Shown here one piece after another: positions 1-9,110 of a stretch of 64,000 bases of DNA. Source of the stretch: Clostridia bacterium (GTDB taxonomy: Bacteria; Bacillota; Clostridia; TANB77; CAG-465). Each line of letters begins with the position of its first letter. The first letter of the stretch is position 1. Made by a program: the position numbers and the translations under genes. The notes below the pieces were generated by a model. It was not told the origin of the DNA. It searched no databases and saw only the letters and a list, made by a program, of their open reading frames with translations. The stretch lies in contig JAFXHJ010000003.1 in NCBI GenBank assembly GCA_017536445.1, forward strand, positions 1-64,000. The letters are read 5' to 3'.

Positions 1-111
1 ATTTTAGCACAGAGGTTATGTATTGTCAACAATAATTTTGAAAAAAATTAAAAATTTTTTAAGTTTTTTCGAAGCCCTTGATATTACTAACTTTCAAGCT
101 ACAAGTTTTTC

Positions 112-342
112 TTAAATTTCTACTAAAATTACATCTTCTCCAATTAATTTTACATTATTCCATGGGATAGTTATGTTGTTTTTTCCTCCAAGGCTTTTTA
201 TTAACTTCCCAACTTGTGCTACAACTATACTTTTTATCGCTCCATTTGTTAGCTCCGCATCAACATCTATAACAAATCCAAGTATTTTTCCGTCACTTAC
301 ATTTATTACTTCCTTTTGCCTAAAATCTATTCCTCTTGCCAT
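112..342 (-). CDS. YlmC/YmxH-family sporulation protein (PRC-barrel)
   Basis: A 76-residue protein opening MARGIDFRQKEVINV, with later segments on a pattern of short beta strands typical of PRC-barrel proteins of the YlmC/YmxH family. That family is common in spore formers and poorly understood. I start it at the ATG at 342 because GGAGGG lies a few bases upstream; an in-frame extension to 357 would read through that ribosome binding site. It follows the amidase gene closely and ends the sigE/sigG-side gene series. Family assignment is fairly secure; function is not known. Confidence 0.8.
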   Translation of the reverse strand: MARGIDFRQKEVINVSDGKILGFVIDVDAELTNGAIKSIVVAQVGKLIKSLGGKNNITIPWNNVKLIGEDVILVEI

Positions 343-350
343 ACGCCCTC

Positions 351-878
351 CTAACAAACTTTTAATTTCATTCCTTCTATTATTCCGTTGGCTATAGCTT
401 CTCCTATTACATATATACTATTACTTATCCACTCTACATCCTTTATATTATCGTGATATCCAACTTCTACCAAAACAGCAGGGCTATTTACATTCATCAT
501 CTCTACTATCTTATTATTGTATGTGATACCGTTATCTGCTTCTTTATCATAATATACACTCATTAACGACTTATAAATCTCCTTCGCTACACCATTAGAT
601 CTTTCACAATTTATTTTAGGGAAACATTCCGGTCCTTTGTCTCCTCCATAATTGCTATGTATTGCTATATGAATATCTACTTTTAATATATTACTTTCTT
701 TTATTATTTCATCCTTATTCATTCCTCTTCTATTTCTATATACAACAAAATCACCAGAACCAACCAATATTCTTTCTACTACATCTGCAACCATATTCAT
801 TCTGTATTCTTCTGTTCCATATTCTCCTACTCCAAAACTCTTATCTTGCGTTGATGGACTTAAATAAATCTTATACAT
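351..878 (-). CDS. N-acetylmuramoyl-L-alanine amidase (Amidase_3 type, atypical zinc site)
   Basis: About 175 residues with the Amidase_3 layout: a Glu in the EEYRMN segment, the zinc-ligand His in IAIHSN and the catalytic Glu in VLVEVGYHDN. These enzymes cleave the amide bond between the stem peptide and MurNAc in peptidoglycan. The N-terminal zinc ligand normally found in DPGHGG is absent; the equivalent stretch reads YLSPSTQ. No signal peptide is visible, so it may act inside the cell, be released by lysis, or belong to a sporulation or phage-like subgroup. Start at the ATG at 878 after AGGTGATTAAT; the GTG at 887 is part of that ribosome binding site. Confidence 0.75.
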   Translation of the reverse strand: MYKIYLSPSTQDKSFGVGEYGTEEYRMNMVADVVERILVGSGDFVVYRNRRGMNKDEIIKESNILKVDIHIAIHSNYGGDKGPECFPKINCERSNGVAKEIYKSLMSVYYDKEADNGITYNNKIVEMMNVNSPAVLVEVGYHDNIKDVEWISNSIYVIGEAIANGIIEGMKLKVC

Positions 879-905
879 ATTAATCACCTATTAATATATA
901 TAATA

Positions 906-932
906 AAAAGAGTGAAAAAATATCACTCTTTT
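906..932 (-). terminator. Rho-independent terminator of sigG
   Basis: Stem AAAAGAGTGA/TCACTCTTTT (906-915 with 923-932). Read on the minus strand it begins inside the sigG stop codon and is followed by a T-rich run. Confidence 0.75.
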
Positions 933-1705
933 AACATTCTTCTTTTCATTCTTTCTAGCGCAGTCTTCTCAATTCTAGATATTTGAGCTTGCGATACTCC
1001 AATTTCCTCCGCTAATTCTACTTGTGTCTTATTATCGAAAAATCTTCTTTTTATTATATTCCTTTCTTTTTCAGACAATTTTTCTAACGCTTGTATTACA
1101 GCTAGTTTATCCGTTAATGTTTCAGCATCATTCTTTTCACTTTTCAATTGATCTAACACATATATTACATCTCCACCATCATTATATACTGCATCATATA
1201 TAGACATAGGTGTAACCGTGCTATCTAATGCTAGTATTACATCTTCTTTACTTTCTCCTACCGCTTCTACTAAATACTCTATAGTAGGTTCTTCGTTGTG
1301 CTCGCTTATATACTTTTCCTTTTCTTTCGATAATCTATAGGATAAATCTCTAATAGATCTGCTTATCCTCATGGAGCTACTATCTCTTAAAAATCTTTTT
1401 ATTTCTCCTATTATCATTGGAACTGCATATGTAGAAAATTGTACATTTTGTGTTATATCAAAATTATCTATTGCTTTTATTAATCCTACTACCCCCACTT
1501 GAAACACATCGTCTACATTTTCACATCTATAATTAAATTTCTTTACCATGCTTAATACTAATCTAAGATTTGCATTTATGAAATCTTCTTTTAATTCGGT
1601 ATGCCCTTCTTTTATTTTTAATAACATTTCATTTTGCTCTTTTGCTGATAGTACTGGTAATTCTTTTGTATTTACTCCATTTATTTCTACTTTTATTGTT
1701 CTCAT
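923..1705 (-). CDS. sigG: RNA polymerase sigma-G factor (forespore)
   Basis: A 260-residue sigma-70 family protein. It opens with the SigG-like segment VEINGVNTKELPVLS, followed by region 2 (NLRLVLSMVKKF, about residues 46-57, then DVFQVGVVGLIKAIDNFD) and region 4 with the helix-turn-helix QVELAEEIGVSQAQISRIEK near the C terminus. Sigma-G drives late forespore transcription. Length and the order spoIIGA-sigE-sigG match the conserved Firmicutes cluster. The start is preceded by GGGAGGAAAC. It lies 66 bp after sigE. I found no forespore promoter I could defend in the gap, although autoregulation is known for the family. Confidence 0.95.
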   Translation of the reverse strand: MRTIKVEINGVNTKELPVLSAKEQNEMLLKIKEGHTELKEDFINANLRLVLSMVKKFNYRCENVDDVFQVGVVGLIKAIDNFDITQNVQFSTYAVPMIIGEIKRFLRDSSSMRISRSIRDLSYRLSKEKEKYISEHNEEPTIEYLVEAVGESKEDVILALDSTVTPMSIYDAVYNDGGDVIYVLDQLKSEKNDAETLTDKLAVIQALEKLSEKERNIIKRRFFDNKTQVELAEEIGVSQAQISRIEKTALERMKRRMLKE

Positions 1706-1771
1706 TTGTTTCCTCCCTAATAAGTATCACCTTACTAGTCATATTTTGCTTTAGTTTATCCACTTTATTCA

Positions 1772-2485
1772 CTACACTACATCAAACTTCTTTTTTAGAC
1801 GATTTATGACTTTCTTTTCAATCCTAGATATATACGATTGAGAGATTCCAAGTTTGTCTGCAACTTCTTTTTGTGTTAATTCTTTTTTACCGTCAAATCC
1901 ATACCTTAATTCCATTATTTCTTTTTCTCTTGAATCTAAATTTTTAATTGCTAAAGTTATTATTTTCCTGTTATCACTATCTTCTACTTGTTTAAAAAGG
2001 CTGTCATTATCTGAACCTAATATATCTCCTAGTGCCAAATCATTTCCCTCACTATCTGTATTTATTGGTTCATCTATAGATACCTCTGCTTTTGTTCTTT
2101 GAGTTTTTCTTAAAAACATAAGTATTTCATTCTCTATACATCTAGAAGCATACGTAGCTAGTTTAATATTCTTATCTAAGTTAAAGCTATTTACTCCCTT
2201 CATTAAGCCTATAGTTCCTATAGAAATCAAATCTTCTATATTTACTCCTGAATTTTCGAATTTCTTTGCTATATATACAACTAGTCTTAAGTTTTTCTCT
2301 ACAAGGTTCTTCCTAGCCTCATCATCTCCATTGCTTAATCTATCTAACATTTCTTTTTCTTCGTCTGAAGATAATGGTTCTGGAAGTTTATCCGAACCTG
2401 CTATATATAGCAATTCTTCATTTACATTTAACAAACTTAATATATATTCATATATTTCTTTAATCTTTTTATTTCTTATTTTCAT
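1772..2485 (-). CDS. sigE: RNA polymerase sigma-E factor precursor (mother cell)
   Basis: A 237-residue sigma factor with region 2 (NLRLVVYIAKKFENSGVNIEDLISIG) and region 4 ending QKEVADKLGISQSYISRIEKK. The N-terminal extension of roughly 30 residues, rich in Ile and Leu, fits the pro-sequence removed by SpoIIGA when sigma-E is activated in the mother cell. Its ATG overlaps the stop codon of spoIIGA (ATGA) and its ribosome binding site GGGAGG lies within spoIIGA, so the two are translationally coupled. Sigma-F, sigma-K and sigma-A genes are not in this window. Confidence 0.95.
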   Translation of the reverse strand: MKIRNKKIKEIYEYILSLLNVNEELLYIAGSDKLPEPLSSDEEKEMLDRLSNGDDEARKNLVEKNLRLVVYIAKKFENSGVNIEDLISIGTIGLMKGVNSFNLDKNIKLATYASRCIENEILMFLRKTQRTKAEVSIDEPINTDSEGNDLALGDILGSDNDSLFKQVEDSDNRKIITLAIKNLDSREKEIMELRYGFDGKKELTQKEVADKLGISQSYISRIEKKVINRLKKKFDVV

Positions 2486-3291
2486 ATTTCAATACCTCCC
2501 ATAGATTCTGTATATAAAATATAATTTAATATCATGTTATAATTGTTTTGCTTTGATAATTGTCTATCCTCAAAAACAACTCCCGCATTAACTATCCATT
2601 CTTTAGTTTTGCTACTTATCTTTATTCCTTCTAAAATATATGCTTTTTTAGTACAAACATTTCCAAGCGTTACAGTTTTTACATTAAAATACGGTTTGTT
2701 TTCTATTCCTTTTAGCATTTTTTCATCTAAAAGTTCCGCAAATATAACAGGCACGCCGTGAGAATATACCGTATTTCCAGTGTCTAGGAATCCTGTATAT
2801 GTATATATTTTTCCTCCTATATTTATTTTTACTGTATAGTTCAATTCATTTTTGTTTATTTCAGTCCTATAAATTCTCCACAATCCTCCTAAAAAAGTTT
2901 TGCCTACAAAATATGTAAATATATACACAAACGCCTTTTCTAATCCCAGCTCATTTGACATATTAAATATATTAGATATAACTATATATGTTCCTACATT
3001 TATTATCGAAACTAGAAAGAATAGCACAAAACATTTTGAATATATTTTCATTGTTTTAGGTTTTACCGATATATATATTATGCATATCGCTAATAATAAT
3101 TTTGTAACTACATAGTTTAATCTCTCCAACCTAAAATAAAACATAACTACAACATATGTGCTTGATATAAGGCTAGCTAACATTATTCTTTTATTATTTA
3201 AATTCACTTTTGCAATTTCTATCGTTTCTTTTAATACGACGAAATCCATTATTAGATTTTCTAGAAAGATATATTCAAGATAAATAGTCAT
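2482..3291 (-). CDS. spoIIGA: SpoIIGA, sigma-E processing aspartic protease
   Basis: A 269-residue protein whose N-terminal half is hydrophobic, with about five membrane segments from YLEYIFLENLIMDF to residue 150. The soluble C-terminal half carries the aspartic-protease signature FLDTGNTVYS (Asp-Thr-Gly, about residue 169). In Bacillus this membrane protease removes the sigma-E pro-sequence in response to forespore SpoIIR. Overlap with sigE by ATGA supports the call. In the 156 bp upstream I see only a weak one-mismatch Spo0A-like box (TGTAGAA near 3335), so Spo0A control, usual for this gene, is not shown by the sequence. Confidence 0.93.
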   Translation of the reverse strand: MTIYLEYIFLENLIMDFVVLKETIEIAKVNLNNKRIMLASLISSTYVVVMFYFRLERLNYVVTKLLLAICIIYISVKPKTMKIYSKCFVLFFLVSIINVGTYIVISNIFNMSNELGLEKAFVYIFTYFVGKTFLGGLWRIYRTEINKNELNYTVKINIGGKIYTYTGFLDTGNTVYSHGVPVIFAELLDEKMLKGIENKPYFNVKTVTLGNVCTKKAYILEGIKISSKTKEWIVNAGVVFEDRQLSKQNNYNMILNYILYTESMGGIEI

Positions 3292-3383
3292 TTAATACCT
3301 CACTAAAATTATATTTATCTTTATATTAAAATTTTGTAGAATAAATAGTTGGATGTATAATTTTTGATTTACAAATTTAGATA

Positions 3384-3418
3384 AAAAAGAAGCGAAATGT
3401 TTTCACATTTCGCTTTTA
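3384..3418 (-). terminator. Rho-independent terminator of ftsZ
   Basis: Ten-base-pair stem AAGCGAAATG/CATTTCGCTT (3390-3399 with 3405-3414), followed on the minus strand by CTTTTTTAT. It separates ftsZ from spoIIGA. Confidence 0.85.
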
Positions 3419-3447
3419 ATACATATTTTTTATATTTCTTGTATTTT

Positions 3448-4569
3448 TTAGTCTCTATTTCTTCTTAAGAAAGGAGGGATATCCAAGTCTGCTGTATAGT
3501 CTGCTCTTGGTGATACTCTTCCGCTCATTGATGGTTGAGAAGGTTGTGCATCTTGTCTTTCTACCATTGTGCTTCTTAAACTTTCAATTATTTCTTGAGA
3601 TTTTGTGTCAGTTGTTCCCCATTTATCAAAACCAGTAGCAATTACTGTAATTACAATTTCGTCTTGTAAGCTTTCATCAATAACTGCACCAAATATGATA
3701 TTTGCTTCTGGATCAACAGATTTTTGAACTAATTCTGCTGCTTCGTTTATTTCTAATAATCCAAGGTCTTTACCTCCAGTAATATTGATAAGAACTCCGC
3801 CTGCACCTTCGATAGAAGTTTCAAGTAATGGGCTGTGGATAGCTTGTCTTGCTGCTTCGCCTGCTCTATTATCTCCTCTTGCTCTACCGATACCCATATG
3901 TGCAACACCTTTGTCTAACATTATTGTTTTAACATCAGCGAAGTCAAGGTTGATTATACCTTTAACCGTGATAAGGTCAGATACTCCTTGTACACCTTGT
4001 CTTAATATGTTATCTGCTTTTAAGAAAGCTGATTCAACTGTAGTATCTTTTTCAACTACTTGTAATAGTTTTTCGTTTGGTACTACGATTATTGTATCTA
4101 CATTTTGTTTTAATTCTTCGATACCTTTTTCAGCTTGCATCATTCTTCTCTTTCCTTCAAATGGGAAAGGTTTTGTTACAACTGCAACTGTTAGTATGCC
4201 CATTCCTTTAGAAATATCTGCTATTACTGGTGCAGCACCTGTACCAGTTCCACCACCCATTCCTGAAGTAATGAATACCATATCTGCTCCTTTTAGAGCT
4301 TCTGCTATTTCAGCTTTAGATTCTTCAGCACTGCATTCACCAATCTCTGGGTTTGCTCCAGCACCTAAACCTCTTGTTAGCTTTTCACCTATTTGGATCT
4401 TTGTTTGTGCCTTAGATGATTCTAATGCTTGTTGATCCGTATTTACAGCTATAAATTCTACATCTCTTAAACCAGCCTCAATCATTCTGTTTAATGCGTT
4501 ACCGCCGCCGCCACCAACACCAATTACCTTAATGTTTGCTGACCCTGACTTGAACATTGTTTCTTCCAT
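3448..4569 (-). CDS. ftsZ: Cell division protein FtsZ
   Basis: A 373-residue tubulin homologue that polymerises into the division ring and, in spore formers, the polar septum. The glycine-rich start of the nucleotide fold ([16 protein letters not shown]) and the tubulin signature GGGTGTG (about residues 105-111) are intact. The C terminus ends with the partner-binding peptide [13 protein letters not shown], which binds FtsA and SepF in other species. I chose the ATG at 4569 because GAGGGGG precedes it by about 9 nt; a longer frame to 4596 would overlap ftsA. ftsA lies directly upstream, forming an ftsA-ftsZ operon. Confidence 0.97.
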   Translation of the reverse strand: MEETMFKSGSANIKVIGVGGGGGNALNRMIEAGLRDVEFIAVNTDQQALESSKAQTKIQIGEKLTRGLGAGANPEIGECSAEESKAEIAEALKGADMVFITSGMGGGTGTGAAPVIADISKGMGILTVAVVTKPFPFEGKRRMMQAEKGIEELKQNVDTIIVVPNEKLLQVVEKDTTVESAFLKADNILRQGVQGVSDLITVKGIINLDFADVKTIMLDKGVAHMGIGRARGDNRAGEAARQAIHSPLLETSIEGAGGVLINITGGKDLGLLEINEAAELVQKSVDPEANIIFGAVIDESLQDEIVITVIATGFDKWGTTDTKSQEIIESLRSTMVERQDAQPSQPSMSGRVSPRADYTADLDIPPFLRRNRD

Positions 4570-4570
4570 C

Positions 4571-5863
4571 TTAAAAATCCCCCTCTTCTTCTTCATTGAT
4601 ATTTCTTCTTTTTAGTGTATTTGTTATCTTTTCTTTTGCCTTATTTATTACTTCCATAATTTTGTCTTTCATTCCAGGCTCTGTCATTATTTCAATGTCA
4701 CTATTTACATGTTTGCTTGTTCCTACATTTGCAATATATTTTACCATTCCAAATGCAACTATATGTTGTGGCTTAATTACATTTATTAGTTTTGGACTGC
4801 ATATTCTTACTTGATTTACTTTAAGTGTAAGTACTGCTAGTTCTTCAACACCAGATATATTACTTAAACCTTGTCCTGTTATTACAACACATTCTATTTT
4901 CCCTATCAAATTATTTTCTGCCATTATTTTTCTTGTTATTTGATAGATTTCTTTAACTCTCGCTTCTATTATTCTAACTATATCACTACATTTAACCACA
5001 TTTGATTCCTCATCATTTGCTTTTTTAGTAGTTAATTTGACATCATGATTATTAGATATCATAGCTTCAATTGCTAAATTATATTGCCTTTTCAATTTAT
5101 CTGCTTCGTCCATATCTATATTTAATGAAATTGCAATATCACTTGTTATATGATCTCCACCAACAGGTAATGTATTATTGTATTCAAGAGATCCGTTTTT
5201 GAATACTGATATTTCTGTGTGTGCCGCGCCTATATCTAGTAGTAATACTCCTAATTCTTTTTCTTCTGGCATAAGTACTACATTTGAAGTAGCAAATGTT
5301 TCTAGTACAAAACCATCAATTTTTAATTCCGCTAAGTCCATTACTCTAGTTATATCTTCTACTGCTTGCTTGTCCGCTATTATTATATCTGCATCTACTA
5401 CGAAGTATTTTGCGAATGCGCCTATAGGTTCTTCAAAGTATTCTCTGTCATTTACTATGTATCGTGTAGGTATAATATCTATTATTTGTTCTTTATTATT
5501 TTGTCTAATACCGAGTTGTATTTTTTCCATTACTGCGGTTATATCTCTATAAGACAAACCATCATCTGGTTTTTCAACATCCCCTTTGAATCTTATTTTT
5601 TCGATTCTTGTATTGATGCCTTTTATATTTACATACGCCGAATTTATATATAGTCCAGCGGTATCTTCTGCTTCTGTAATTGCTTTTACTACTGATTCAG
5701 CAACCTCATTGCAGTTAACTATTTTACCCTTTTTAATTCCATTAGACTTTGCCAATCCATATCCAACTACTTCTATTTCGCCAAATTTGTTTACTTGCCC
5801 AACTACCGCAGCTGATTTAGAAGCCCCCATGTCTAAGGAAACAATAATGTCACCTATAGCCAC
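4571..5863 (-). CDS. ftsA: Cell division protein FtsA
   Basis: About 430 residues with the actin-fold opening [19 protein letters not shown], the FtsA-type SHS2 (1C) subdomain region, and the second phosphate loop [15 protein letters not shown]. FtsA anchors FtsZ filaments to the membrane. The C terminus has a Lys/Arg-rich stretch ([12 protein letters not shown]) that could be the amphipathic membrane helix. The likely start is the GTG at 5863, 8 nt after AGGGGG; a TTG two codons upstream sits too close to that site, so the start is not certain. It ends one base before the ftsZ ATG. Confidence 0.9.
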   Translation of the reverse strand: MAIGDIIVSLDMGASKSAAVVGQVNKFGEIEVVGYGLAKSNGIKKGKIVNCNEVAESVVKAITEAEDTAGLYINSAYVNIKGINTRIEKIRFKGDVEKPDDGLSYRDITAVMEKIQLGIRQNNKEQIIDIIPTRYIVNDREYFEEPIGAFAKYFVVDADIIIADKQAVEDITRVMDLAELKIDGFVLETFATSNVVLMPEEKELGVLLLDIGAAHTEISVFKNGSLEYNNTLPVGGDHITSDIAISLNIDMDEADKLKRQYNLAIEAMISNNHDVKLTTKKANDEESNVVKCSDIVRIIEARVKEIYQITRKIMAENNLIGKIECVVITGQGLSNISGVEELAVLTLKVNQVRICSPKLINVIKPQHIVAFGMVKYIANVGTSKHVNSDIEIMTEPGMKDKIMEVINKAKEKITNTLKRRNINEEEEGDF

Positions 5864-5970
5864 TTTCAATTCCCCCTGTTTGTCATGGGTATATAATACT
5901 ATTTTTTTAGTCAAAAAGCAATACTTTGAATCAAAATTCTGTAATCTTTTTGTAATATTTTTGATATATA

Positions 5971-6012
5971 ACCCCGAACCCTCACATTACAGTGATTTCA
6001 AGGGTTGCGGGG
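5971..6012. repeat. GC-rich nested inverted repeat at the end of the M50 protease gene
   Basis: CCCCGAACCCT (5972-5982) pairs with AGGGTTGCGGGG (6001-6012) with one bulged base, and an inner TCAC/GTGA pair (5982-5985 with 5992-5995) can form inside the loop. It overlaps the last codons of the M50 protease gene and is unusually GC-rich for this genome. No good T-run follows on either strand, so it may be a weak terminator, an mRNA-stabilising hairpin or a repetitive element. Confidence 0.6.
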
Positions 6013-6571
6013 AATTAACTTTTATGTAAACCAATAGTAGGAATAAGGAAAAATTATTGTTTTTTATGCACATAAAAATTGATAATATTAACATCATTAT
6101 TTCTATTGCTTTTTGTATATAATTCATATATCCTTTTGCTGTTTTATCATCAGTTAATACTCTTAGTATTAATTTCCATATATTATACCCATCTAGAGGA
6201 AAAATTGGAACTAAATTTATTAATGCTAGTGATATATTTATTTCAAATACTATTCTTACATTTTTAAATATTAATGCTAATACTATATTAGAAATAGGGC
6301 CTACTAAATAAATAATAATCCCTTTTATCCCTTCAATTTTTTCTTTAAATCCTGCATTCAATCCGGCTAATCTAATATTTATTCTTTTTACTTCGTAACC
6401 AAATATAGTTGCAATTAGTATATGTGCAGTCTCATGGAACATTATAAACAAATAGCATATAAAATAATTAGAAAGGAAATTTCTAGCTTTATTAGAAAAA
6501 ATACAAAGAAACGTTATTATTATTAACGTTTCTTCTACACATATGTATTTCTCTCTTACTTTTATTCTCAT
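5987..6571 (-). CDS. spoIVFB: SpoIVFB-like M50 site-2 protease
   Basis: A 194-residue, strongly hydrophobic protein with the zinc motif HETAH (about residues 46-50) and the second M50 motif NLVPIFPLDGYN (about residues 119-130). SpoIVFB-type enzymes cut pro-sigma-K within the outer forespore membrane. At least four membrane segments are visible. The ATG overlaps the stop of the upstream M23 gene by one base (TAATG), the same pairing as spoIVFA-spoIVFB in Bacillus. The final residues VNSPQPLKSL are encoded by a GC-rich inverted repeat and look unlike the rest. The role is inferred from motif and context. Confidence 0.82.
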   Translation of the reverse strand: MRIKVREKYICVEETLIIITFLCIFSNKARNFLSNYFICYLFIMFHETAHILIATIFGYEVKRINIRLAGLNAGFKEKIEGIKGIIIYLVGPISNIVLALIFKNVRIVFEINISLALINLVPIFPLDGYNIWKLILRVLTDDKTAKGYMNYIQKAIEIMMLILSIFMCIKNNNFSLFLLLVYIKVNSPQPLKSL

Positions 6572-7548
6572 TATATATTCACCACAAGTCTAGGATTTAT
6601 CTTTTCACCTTTATATTCTATTTCAAAGTGCAAATGAGGGCCTGTTGAATATCCAGTACTTCCCATCTCTCCTATCTTCGTTCCTGCTTTTACCTTCGCG
6701 CCTTTTTTCACAGATATTTTATTTAAATGACAATATATTGTTTTAATGTCCCCATTTTCCACAACTACATAATTCCCGTTATATTTATTATTCGTAGCGC
6801 TTGTAACCTTTCCTTCGATACTACTTACCACCTTCGTCCCTTTTTTGTTTGCTATATCCACACCAGTATGGTAACTATCCACTCCTTCAAAAATTACTTC
6901 CCTTGCTCCAAAATTAGAAGTTATTGTCCCTGTTGTTGGTTTTACAAATTTGATTCCTGTACCTTTTATTTTTTCTACTATGTTATTTTCGAAACTCATA
7001 GAACTAACAGCAGTTATATATTGTTCTTCTACTACACTAGTTCCAACACCTAATGGCTCATCATATACTTCTACTTCTTTATTCTCACTTTTATTATTAC
7101 TAGTTTCTTCATATATTTCTACCTCTTCTTTTTCTAAATTTATCAACATATTTTTTATCTTATTTATTTCTTCTTTAACTTTGTTTTCCAAATTATCCGG
7201 TATTACTCCTTCTATATATGAATACACTGTACTTCCCATATTAAAGACATCTTGCTTTATTTTTTCCTTAGAATAGTTCTTCCTAAATTCCGTTTTTATT
7301 TTTTTCGTTATATCTGCTTCTAATACAATTTGTATATTCATTATTTTTACTAATGCTACAAATGTAAATATTGCTATGGTTGTAACTAATTGTATTGCTA
7401 ATCTAAATATTATTTTTTCTTTTAATGTTTCATTTCTATTTTTACTCTTTGATTTACTTTTAATTGCTTCTTCATCGTTATCTATACTAATGTTGTTTTT
7501 TAAATAGTAACTTCTTTTTAATGTTCTTTTTGCTACTACACCTTCCAT
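6571..7548 (-). CDS. spoIVFA: SpoIVFA-like membrane-anchored M23 (LytM) peptidase
   Basis: A 325-residue protein with a basic cytoplasmic N terminus, one membrane segment (about residues 48-68, IFRLAIQLVTTIAIFTFVAL region), a charged linker and a C-terminal M23 domain. That domain keeps YHTGVDIA, YCHLNK and GPHLHFEI, so all zinc and catalytic His/Asp positions appear present. In Bacillus SpoIVFA holds SpoIVFB inactive and its M23 domain is degenerate; here the domain looks capable of hydrolysis. Adjacency to the M50 gene supports the name. A SpoIIQ-like role is the alternative. GGAGGTT precedes the ATG. Confidence 0.75.
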   Translation of the reverse strand: MEGVVAKRTLKRSYYLKNNISIDNDEEAIKSKSKSKNRNETLKEKIIFRLAIQLVTTIAIFTFVALVKIMNIQIVLEADITKKIKTEFRKNYSKEKIKQDVFNMGSTVYSYIEGVIPDNLENKVKEEINKIKNMLINLEKEEVEIYEETSNNKSENKEVEVYDEPLGVGTSVVEEQYITAVSSMSFENNIVEKIKGTGIKFVKPTTGTITSNFGAREVIFEGVDSYHTGVDIANKKGTKVVSSIEGKVTSATNNKYNGNYVVVENGDIKTIYCHLNKISVKKGAKVKAGTKIGEMGSTGYSTGPHLHFEIEYKGEKINPRLVVNI

Positions 7549-7557
7549 ATAACCTCC

Positions 7558-7600
7558 AAAAAGGACTTATCCTAATACAATATATTGGATAAGTCCTTCT
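7558..7600 (-). terminator. Terminator between miaB and the SpoIVFA-like gene
   Basis: Twelve-base stem AAGGACTTATCC/GGATAAGTCCTT (7561-7572 with 7587-7598), followed on the minus strand by TTTTT. The T-run is directly next to the ribosome binding site of the downstream gene, so the hairpin may also affect its expression. Confidence 0.85.
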
Positions 7601-7614
7601 TATATGACTATATA

Positions 7615-8994
7615 TTAAACTATTTTTCCTGTTAAATACCATTTATTATTTTCTACTATCTCTACATTTTTTACAGTTCCGATATCTTTTTCTTCCGCTT
7701 CAAATACAACAATCTTGTTGTCTATTGTTCTACCTGTATACATTTTATCATTGTTTTTACTTAAACCTTCAACTAAAATTTTGTGAACTGTTCCTATCTT
7801 CTTTTCATTATCTTCTAATACTAGTTTTTCAAATAGAGCTTTCAGTCTTTGTAATCTTTCCACTTTAACACTTTCTTCTATTTGATTTTCCATTCTTTCT
7901 GCACGTGTACCTTTTCTTATACTATAGCAGAACATATATACAAGCGAAAACTTAACTTTTTCTACAACATCCATTGTATCTAAGAAGTCTTCTTCTGTTT
8001 CGCCAGGGAATCCCACAATTATGTCTGTTGAGAAAGAAACATTTGGTATTCTTTCTTTCATTTTTTCTACTAATGTTAAGAAATGCTCTTTAGTATATTT
8101 TCTATTCATTGATTCAAGAATTCTAGTACTTCCTGATTGAAGTGGCAAATGTATTTGTTTTGCTATTTTGTCTGATGATGCTATTTTATCTATTAACGCA
8201 TCTGTAAAATCCTTTGGATGTGGAGAAATAAAACGTATAACTTCTATTCCTTCTACTTTTTCTATCTCTGTTAATAGATCTACAAATGTATATTTATTAT
8301 CTTTGAAATCATTTCCATATGAGTTAACATTTTGTCCAAGTAATGTTATCTCTTTATATCCCTTACTTGCTACCGTTTTAACATCATTTAAAATATCCTC
8401 TGGTAGCCTACTTCTTTCTCTTCCTCTTACATAAGGAACTATACAATATGAACAAAAATTATTACAGCCATAAATTATACTAATTGATGCTTTATATCCT
8501 TCTTCATATCTTATTGGCACATCTTCTACTATTTCATGTTCATTGTCTTGTACCTCTTGTGTTTTTTTATGGTTCTTTATTGCTAGATACAATTTTTCTG
8601 CGAAGAACTGCATACTTTTTGTTCCTAAAACAACATCTACATAGCTATAAGATTTTCTTATTTTATCTAGTATATGCCCTTGTTCTGTCATACAACCAAC
8701 AATTGCTATATACATGTCTTTGTTTTGTTTCTTTCTTGTTTTTAAGTATCCTACTCTTCCAAAAAGTTTGTCTTCTGCATTTTCTCTAATACAACAAGTA
8801 TTAAACAAAACTACATTAGCTTTTTCTATTTCATTAGCTTTAGTAAATCCCATTTTTTCTAGTATTCCGGCATATTTCATAGAATCGTTTTCATTTAATG
8901 CACATCCCATTGTTTCTATGTAATATGTATATTGTTTGTTTTCTTGTTCTAGTAATTCTTTTATTCTTTTTTCATAATCTATTTTATATCTCAT
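7615..8994 (-). CDS. miaB: tRNA-2-methylthio-N6-dimethylallyladenosine synthase MiaB
   Basis: A 459-residue radical-SAM methylthiotransferase that adds a methylthio group to i6A37 of tRNAs reading UNN codons. It has the N-terminal UPF0004 domain with three cluster cysteines (TMGCALNENDS, NTCCIRENAE, VGCMTEQG), the radical-SAM motif CNNFCSYC (about residues 177-184) and a C-terminal TRAM domain. The first motif reads TMGCALNE where TFGCQMN is usual. The start follows AGGTGAAAAT. It is transcribed alone between terminators. Confidence 0.95.
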   Translation of the reverse strand: MRYKIDYEKRIKELLEQENKQYTYYIETMGCALNENDSMKYAGILEKMGFTKANEIEKANVVLFNTCCIRENAEDKLFGRVGYLKTRKKQNKDMYIAIVGCMTEQGHILDKIRKSYSYVDVVLGTKSMQFFAEKLYLAIKNHKKTQEVQDNEHEIVEDVPIRYEEGYKASISIIYGCNNFCSYCIVPYVRGRERSRLPEDILNDVKTVASKGYKEITLLGQNVNSYGNDFKDNKYTFVDLLTEIEKVEGIEVIRFISPHPKDFTDALIDKIASSDKIAKQIHLPLQSGSTRILESMNRKYTKEHFLTLVEKMKERIPNVSFSTDIIVGFPGETEEDFLDTMDVVEKVKFSLVYMFCYSIRKGTRAERMENQIEESVKVERLQRLKALFEKLVLEDNEKKIGTVHKILVEGLSKNNDKMYTGRTIDNKIVVFEAEEKDIGTVKNVEIVENNKWYLTGKIV

Positions 8995-9060
8995 ATTTTC
9001 ACCTGGTTAGTATTGTACCACAATATTCATCATTTTTCTACATATATCTATTTTTGTATA

Positions 9061-9090
9061 AAAAAACGACTCTAGAAAATTCTAAAGTCA
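9061..9090 (-). terminator. Terminator of efp
   Basis: GACTCTAGAA (9068-9077) pairs with TTCTAAAGTC (9080-9089) through one G-U pair. On the minus strand it is followed by a run of T. Confidence 0.75.
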
Positions 9091-9110
9091 TTTTTATATC
9101 TTTTTTAATA

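Noticed and set aside
1-111. Terminator for the ylmC-like gene
   Set aside because: The stretch is A/T-rich with AAAAATTTTTT but no convincing stem; nothing else is seen there.
3785-4435. A 216-residue frame antisense to ftsZ
   Set aside because: It is the shadow of a strongly coded gene and shows no protein motif or start signals.
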